Assembly: GCA_011959205.1 (NCBI GenBank)
Contig: BLLV01000190.1
Span: 1 to 35,658, forward strand
From: Bacteroidaceae bacterium
Lineage (GTDB): Bacteria > Bacteroidota > Bacteroidia > Bacteroidales > Bacteroidaceae
Length of the DNA stretch: 35,658 nucleotides
Direction: 5' to 3'
Positions 32,964 to 35,658 of the stretch are shown here, in pieces. The notes under the pieces were generated by a model. It saw nothing but the letters and a program-made list of their open reading frames with translations. It was not told the DNA's origin and did not search any database. The translations under genes and the position numbers were made by a program. Position 1 is the first letter of the stretch. Every line of letters begins with the position of its first letter.

Positions 32964-33788
32964 ATGAAAACACCTTTTATTCCTAAATTGATTCTCCTTT
33001 TTATCCTATTTTTTCTTTATTCTGCTGGATATGCACAACAACGGGATTCAGTAACCATACGCGGACAAGTAACAGATTATAACGGACAACCCATTGACAG
33101 TTGTTCCATCTTTTGGCAGAGCCCCTCTTTTGATGACATTAAACAAGCCATCACTGACAAAAACGGATACTACACCACCCGTATTCCTAAAGGAAAGTAT
33201 CAAAGTATGGGAGCTATCAATATGTCTACCTACCCACATACCGTAAAACCCGGACTAGCGGAAAAAGACCAACGTCTCGAATTTTGGGCATGGAATTTCA
33301 TTGCCGATCGTGATACCACTCTCAACATTCGCTATCATCGTATGGAAGTCTATGGACTACGTATTTTCCACATCCCTGGAGGCATGCCCACCTATCAGAT
33401 ATATGTTCGACCCATGAGTCTGACCCGCACCCTGCAATGGCAAAAAGAAAAAAAATCCTCACTTGTACATGCACAGGATCTTAGCAAGATTGAGCAAACA
33501 GGTTTAAGCAAACAAGCCAAAGGCGTTTTGCTGGCACCATCGGCTGACAAATTAAAAGCTATCGTTTGGATAGATGGAGAAGAAGTACCTGTTCTGATGA
33601 AACAAGAGATAAAAGAGTACTTCGATGCTACTGAATACGGTAATGCCTATCTGCTGACCGTGGATATGCCCAAACACCAGAAAAATATTCTCCCCTACCG
33701 AATATTTAAAGTAGAGTTAACTGATTTAGAGAATGGTGACCGTGGAGAAGGGCTTTATTATATGGAAAAAGAGAACTATATAAAATAA
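32964..33788 (+). CDS. secreted protein with carboxypeptidase-regulatory-like domain
   Basis: A 274-residue exported protein. The signal peptide (LILLFILFFLYSAGYA, cleavage before QQRD) is followed by a domain of the CarboxypepD_reg type: SVTIRGQVTDYNGQPIDSCSI, a loop, then ITDKNGYYTTRIPKGKYQ. This beta-sandwich is common in Bacteroidetes surface proteins and alone has no enzymatic role. The remaining 170 residues (LEFWAWNFIADRDTTLNIRY, later IVWIDGEEVPVLMKQEIKEY) are not recognised. There is no SusC-like barrel or transport domain, so it is not a shortened TonB receptor. It stands alone after the ATPase pseudogene. Function unknown. Confidence 0.75.
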   Translation: MKTPFIPKLILLFILFFLYSAGYAQQRDSVTIRGQVTDYNGQPIDSCSIFWQSPSFDDIKQAITDKNGYYTTRIPKGKYQSMGAINMSTYPHTVKPGLAEKDQRLEFWAWNFIADRDTTLNIRYHRMEVYGLRIFHIPGGMPTYQIYVRPMSLTRTLQWQKEKKSSLVHAQDLSKIEQTGLSKQAKGVLLAPSADKLKAIVWIDGEEVPVLMKQEIKEYFDATEYGNAYLLTVDMPKHQKNILPYRIFKVELTDLENGDRGEGLYYMEKENYIK

Positions 33789-33789
33789 A

Positions 33790-33814
33790 AAGAAGCGGTA
33801 TTCTACCGCTTCTT
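33790..33814 (-). terminator. terminator after tRNA-Thr
   Basis: An 11-bp perfect stem (AAGAAGCGGTA with TACCGCTTCTT) with a 3-base loop follows the tRNA on the minus strand and is succeeded by TTTATTTTA. It also lies two bases past the stop codon of the secreted protein gene and could help end that transcript. Confidence 0.8.
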
Positions 33815-33815
33815 G

Positions 33816-33888
33816 AGCCGAAACCGGGACTCGAACCCGGGACCTATTCATTACGAATGAATTGCTCTACCAACTGAGCCATTTCGGC
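33816..33888 (-). tRNA. tRNA-Thr (anticodon CGT)
   Basis: The minus strand forms a full cloverleaf: acceptor GCCGAAA with TTTCGGC, D arm GCTCAGTTGGTAGAGC, anticodon stem ATTCA/TGAAT with loop TTCGTAA (anticodon CGT, reads ACG), and T arm CCGGGTTCGAGTCCCGG. CCA is not encoded. The -7 box is at 33934-33941. Confidence 0.95.
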
Positions 33889-33933
33889 AACTGTTTTTTC
33901 TGCAATATCGGGTGCTTTTCTGAAAAAGCGTTG

Positions 33934-33941
33934 CAAATATA
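33934..33941 (-). promoter_or_regulatory. -7 box for tRNA-Thr
   Basis: TATATTTG on the minus strand, about 46 bases upstream of the mature tRNA 5' end. A small hairpin (GCTTTTTCAGAAAAGC, 33914-33930 region) lies between the box and the tRNA. Confidence 0.5.
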
Positions 33942-34021
33942 TATCTTTCTTTCGAAATAAAGAAACTAAAAGCGGATAATTTTTCAGTTATCCGATTTTG
34001 TTATGTCAATTGATGCCGGAT

Positions 34022-34120
34022 TTATTGGTAGGCTTCTTCATGTATCCCTTTCATGGCCCATCCGCTTGGTTCGTTTATGTTCTTGAAAGCGGTATCCCAC
34101 GTAAGAGCTTCAACGGTAGA
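34022..34120 (-). pseudogene. relic of a second asnB, 3' end only
   Basis: Read on the minus strand, this stretch encodes NSTVEALTWDTAFKNINE and continues PSGWAMKGIHEEAYQ, then TAA at 34022-34024. It lines up with the end of the intact AsnB (CSTAEALAWDAAFKNMNE, PSGRAVKGVHEEAYDS). Over 87 aligned bases I count 17 differences, many of them silent. That fits the tail of an old paralogue rather than a recent copy. Nothing recognisable as AsnB remains upstream. The plus-strand open frame over the same bases is only its shadow. Confidence 0.7.
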
Positions 34121-34249
34121 ATTGTTTTCTTTTATGTAAAGATTATAACATCAAGGCGTAAAAACTATTTTACACTAATTGCTCTCCTCATCAAATACCC
34201 GTAATATACTGAAATTTACCCACTCCATACCCAAACAATTCAATATCCG

Positions 34250-35658
34250 TCAAAGTTTGATGGTCTTTACCTTACCCGGAATGATGGTCAGATGCACCGT
34301 TCCATCCTTTTCTATCTCCACCTTCTGATATCTGGCCTCCACCACCACTTTTCCATCCAGCGCCATTACTCCCCACTGGCAGGCATTCCCTTCAAAAGCA
34401 CAATAACCGCCTACAGGAATACAGATATTCCGGTAACAAGGAGGCACTACGATACGATCTCCCCATTTCAGCCCCCACTTCATCCCCATCCGGAAAGGAA
34501 GGACATCTTTTATTTCCTCCAGCCTCTTCCGCCTTTTCTCTTCCTCATTCTGTTGCCGTTCCCGCTGTACGCTCTCCGCACGCCGCCCGGCTTCCTTCCT
34601 CAGACCTTCCATCACGGAGGCAAAATCCGCCTCGCCCGCCTTAGGAGCATTACAAGCTATATACCGCTTCCCCTTTCCTTTCTCCACATGATAATAGTTT
34701 CCTTCCCCGTCCATCACCACGATGCTCCGATCCGCCAAACAACCACAACACCAGTACACCTCTTCATCATCCCCTTCCAGCACGCAGGCGAAGACATCAA
34801 ATATAGCAGACCACACAGGATCAACTAGCCGGCAAGACTTCGGAACACGGTAATCCGGTATCTTCAAGTAGAAACCATAAAAACAAAGACTGTCTTTGTG
34901 CAAACCATGCATAGAGGTATACGCCTTCCGCGTGCGGCTATGGAAAGTCTCCCCCACCCGCAGCAACTCTATGCCGCCGTATGAAAAAATCACCGGCCTC
35001 TCCTGATAAGTTCTGTTTGTCTTCAAATCGGTATAACAGTCACTCCCATCCTCTTTGGTGACAGAAAGAAGTTCTCCCTTCAGGAATCTCAATCTCCGGC
35101 AGCGGTCTGTCACCATCAGGGGAGTTCCGGAATCATCCACCACTCCTGTCCGGCCGTCCTCAAAACGGACGGCAGCCCGGTCCGCACAAATATCAAATAC
35201 TTCCCGGTATTGAGGAATCACTGTGATTTTGTTCCCGCACCTCAAGCCCCACAAACCACTCTGCCGGTCATGACAGGCTTTCAAAACAGTCCATTGTTCC
35301 TCACCGGCCGGACCACCTCCTCCCAAACAAATCAAATCCCCGTTCCGAATAGTATCCAGCAGACAGTTGTGTGTCATCACAATTTCCAGTCCTTCATTCC
35401 GTTTGCTATCTTCCGATAGCGAACAAGACACAGACAGCCCGTTGTTCTCCATCCGTGTCCGGGGCTGAGCATTTCCCGCCATCCGTCCTTCGAACATCGC
35501 CTCCCAATCACGGTCACGGACAGGCAGACCGAATATCCGGTGCAATCCCACATTATCTATCAGCACACATGATTCCTTATTATCCGACTTCCGCAGCCCC
35601 CGGCCCACCTGTTGCAGGTATTTCGCCAACGAAAGCGTGGGACGTGCCAGCTGCACGA
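34250..35658 (-). CDS. C-terminal part of a DEAD/DEAH-box helicase with WG-type repeats (5' end outside window)
   Basis: The gene enters from the right edge, so only its last 468 or so codons are seen. The first residues carry helicase motif VI, LQQVGRGLRKS (residues 15-24 of the visible part), followed by VLIDNVG as in type I restriction-like and UvrB-like superfamily 2 helicases. The ATPase lobe must lie beyond the window. The long C-terminal extension contains WG-type beta repeats: GLWGLRCGNKITVIPQYREV near 135-153, then KWGLKWGDRIVVPPCYR and QWGVMALDGKVVVEARY in the last 80 residues. A charged, probably coiled-coil stretch (EAGRRAESVQRERQQNEEEK) comes just before those. Such repeats are thought to bind other molecules. 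The biological role is unknown. Confidence 0.7.
   Translation of the reverse strand, partial: VQLARPTLSLAKYLQQVGRGLRKSDNKESCVLIDNVGLHRIFGLPVRDRDWEAMFEGRMAGNAQPRTRMENNGLSVSCSLSEDSKRNEGLEIVMTHNCLLDTIRNGDLICLGGGGPAGEEQWTVLKACHDRQSGLWGLRCGNKITVIPQYREVFDICADRAAVRFEDGRTGVVDDSGTPLMVTDRCRRLRFLKGELLSVTKEDGSDCYTDLKTNRTYQERPVIFSYGGIELLRVGETFHSRTRKAYTSMHGLHKDSLCFYGFYLKIPDYRVPKSCRLVDPVWSAIFDVFACVLEGDDEEVYWCCGCLADRSIVVMDGEGNYYHVEKGKGKRYIACNAPKAGEADFASVMEGLRKEAGRRAESVQRERQQNEEEKRRKRLEEIKDVLPFRMGMKWGLKWGDRIVVPPCYRNICIPVGGYCAFEGNACQWGVMALDGKVVVEARYQKVEIEKDGTVHLTIIPGKVKTIKL

Noticed and set aside
33998..34204. 68-residue plus-strand open frame
   Set aside because: It is the complement of the asnB relic; the same antisense frame occurs opposite the intact asnB.

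Overview
The window looks like a chromosomal segment of a gut Bacteroidales species, most likely Bacteroides or Phocaeicola. The signs are many copies of the Bacteroidetes -7 promoter element TAnnTTTG, weak Shine-Dalgarno sites, a type III glutamine synthetase, an LL-diaminopimelate aminotransferase, a Bacteroides-style lipoprotein sensor kinase, and a decayed copy of the AAA-ATPase/PD-(D/E)XK family that is multiplied in these genomes. The species is inference; no marker gene settles it.

Layout, left to right. 1-278: a possible relic of an IS982-type transposase, tRNA-Arg(TCT) and two terminators. 279-6137 (minus): an apparent operon of a very large double sensor kinase, a response regulator and a half-size AbgT-like membrane protein. 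6447-7019 (plus): a SlyD-type prolyl isomerase. 7145-15384 (minus): glmS, then a long PurF-like enzyme with carA and carB. 15698-20577 (minus): an outer-membrane barrel protein, PII (glnK), ammonium channel (amtB) and type III glutamine synthetase (glnN). 20694-22812 (minus): dapF and dapL of lysine/peptidoglycan synthesis. 22813-24654: an unusually long gene-free interval with an 812-bp inverted-repeat structure. 24655-32185 (plus): gltB, gltD and asnB. 32186-35658: an accessory tail with a broken AAA-ATPase gene, a small secreted protein, tRNA-Thr(CGT), a relic of a second asnB, and the C-terminal part of a helicase fused to WG-type repeats.

The common theme is glutamine and ammonia. Ammonium enters through AmtB (perhaps after crossing the outer membrane through the neighbouring barrel), PII gates the channel, GlnN fixes ammonium into glutamine, and GltB/GltD return it to glutamate. 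Five glutamine amidotransferases spend it: GlmS (amino sugar), the PurF-like enzyme (purine), CarA with CarB (carbamoyl phosphate), AsnB (asparagine) and GltB itself. DapL and DapF draw on glutamate nitrogen for meso-diaminopimelate.

The observations most worth a second look are: (1) the 1467-residue sensor protein, in which one module keeps the ATP-binding boxes but has no histidine box, and the other keeps a His-Glu box but has lost the glycine boxes, with a second lipobox in mid-chain; (2) the 115-bp inverted arms around a 582-bp non-coding core between dapF and gltB, with a separate 20-bp perfect inverted repeat beside it; (3) GlmS carrying Tyr at a position that is acidic in the three other Ntn glutaminases of the same window; (4) the AbgT-like protein that seems to lack the hairpin regions; (5) a relic asnB 3' end in inverted orientation.
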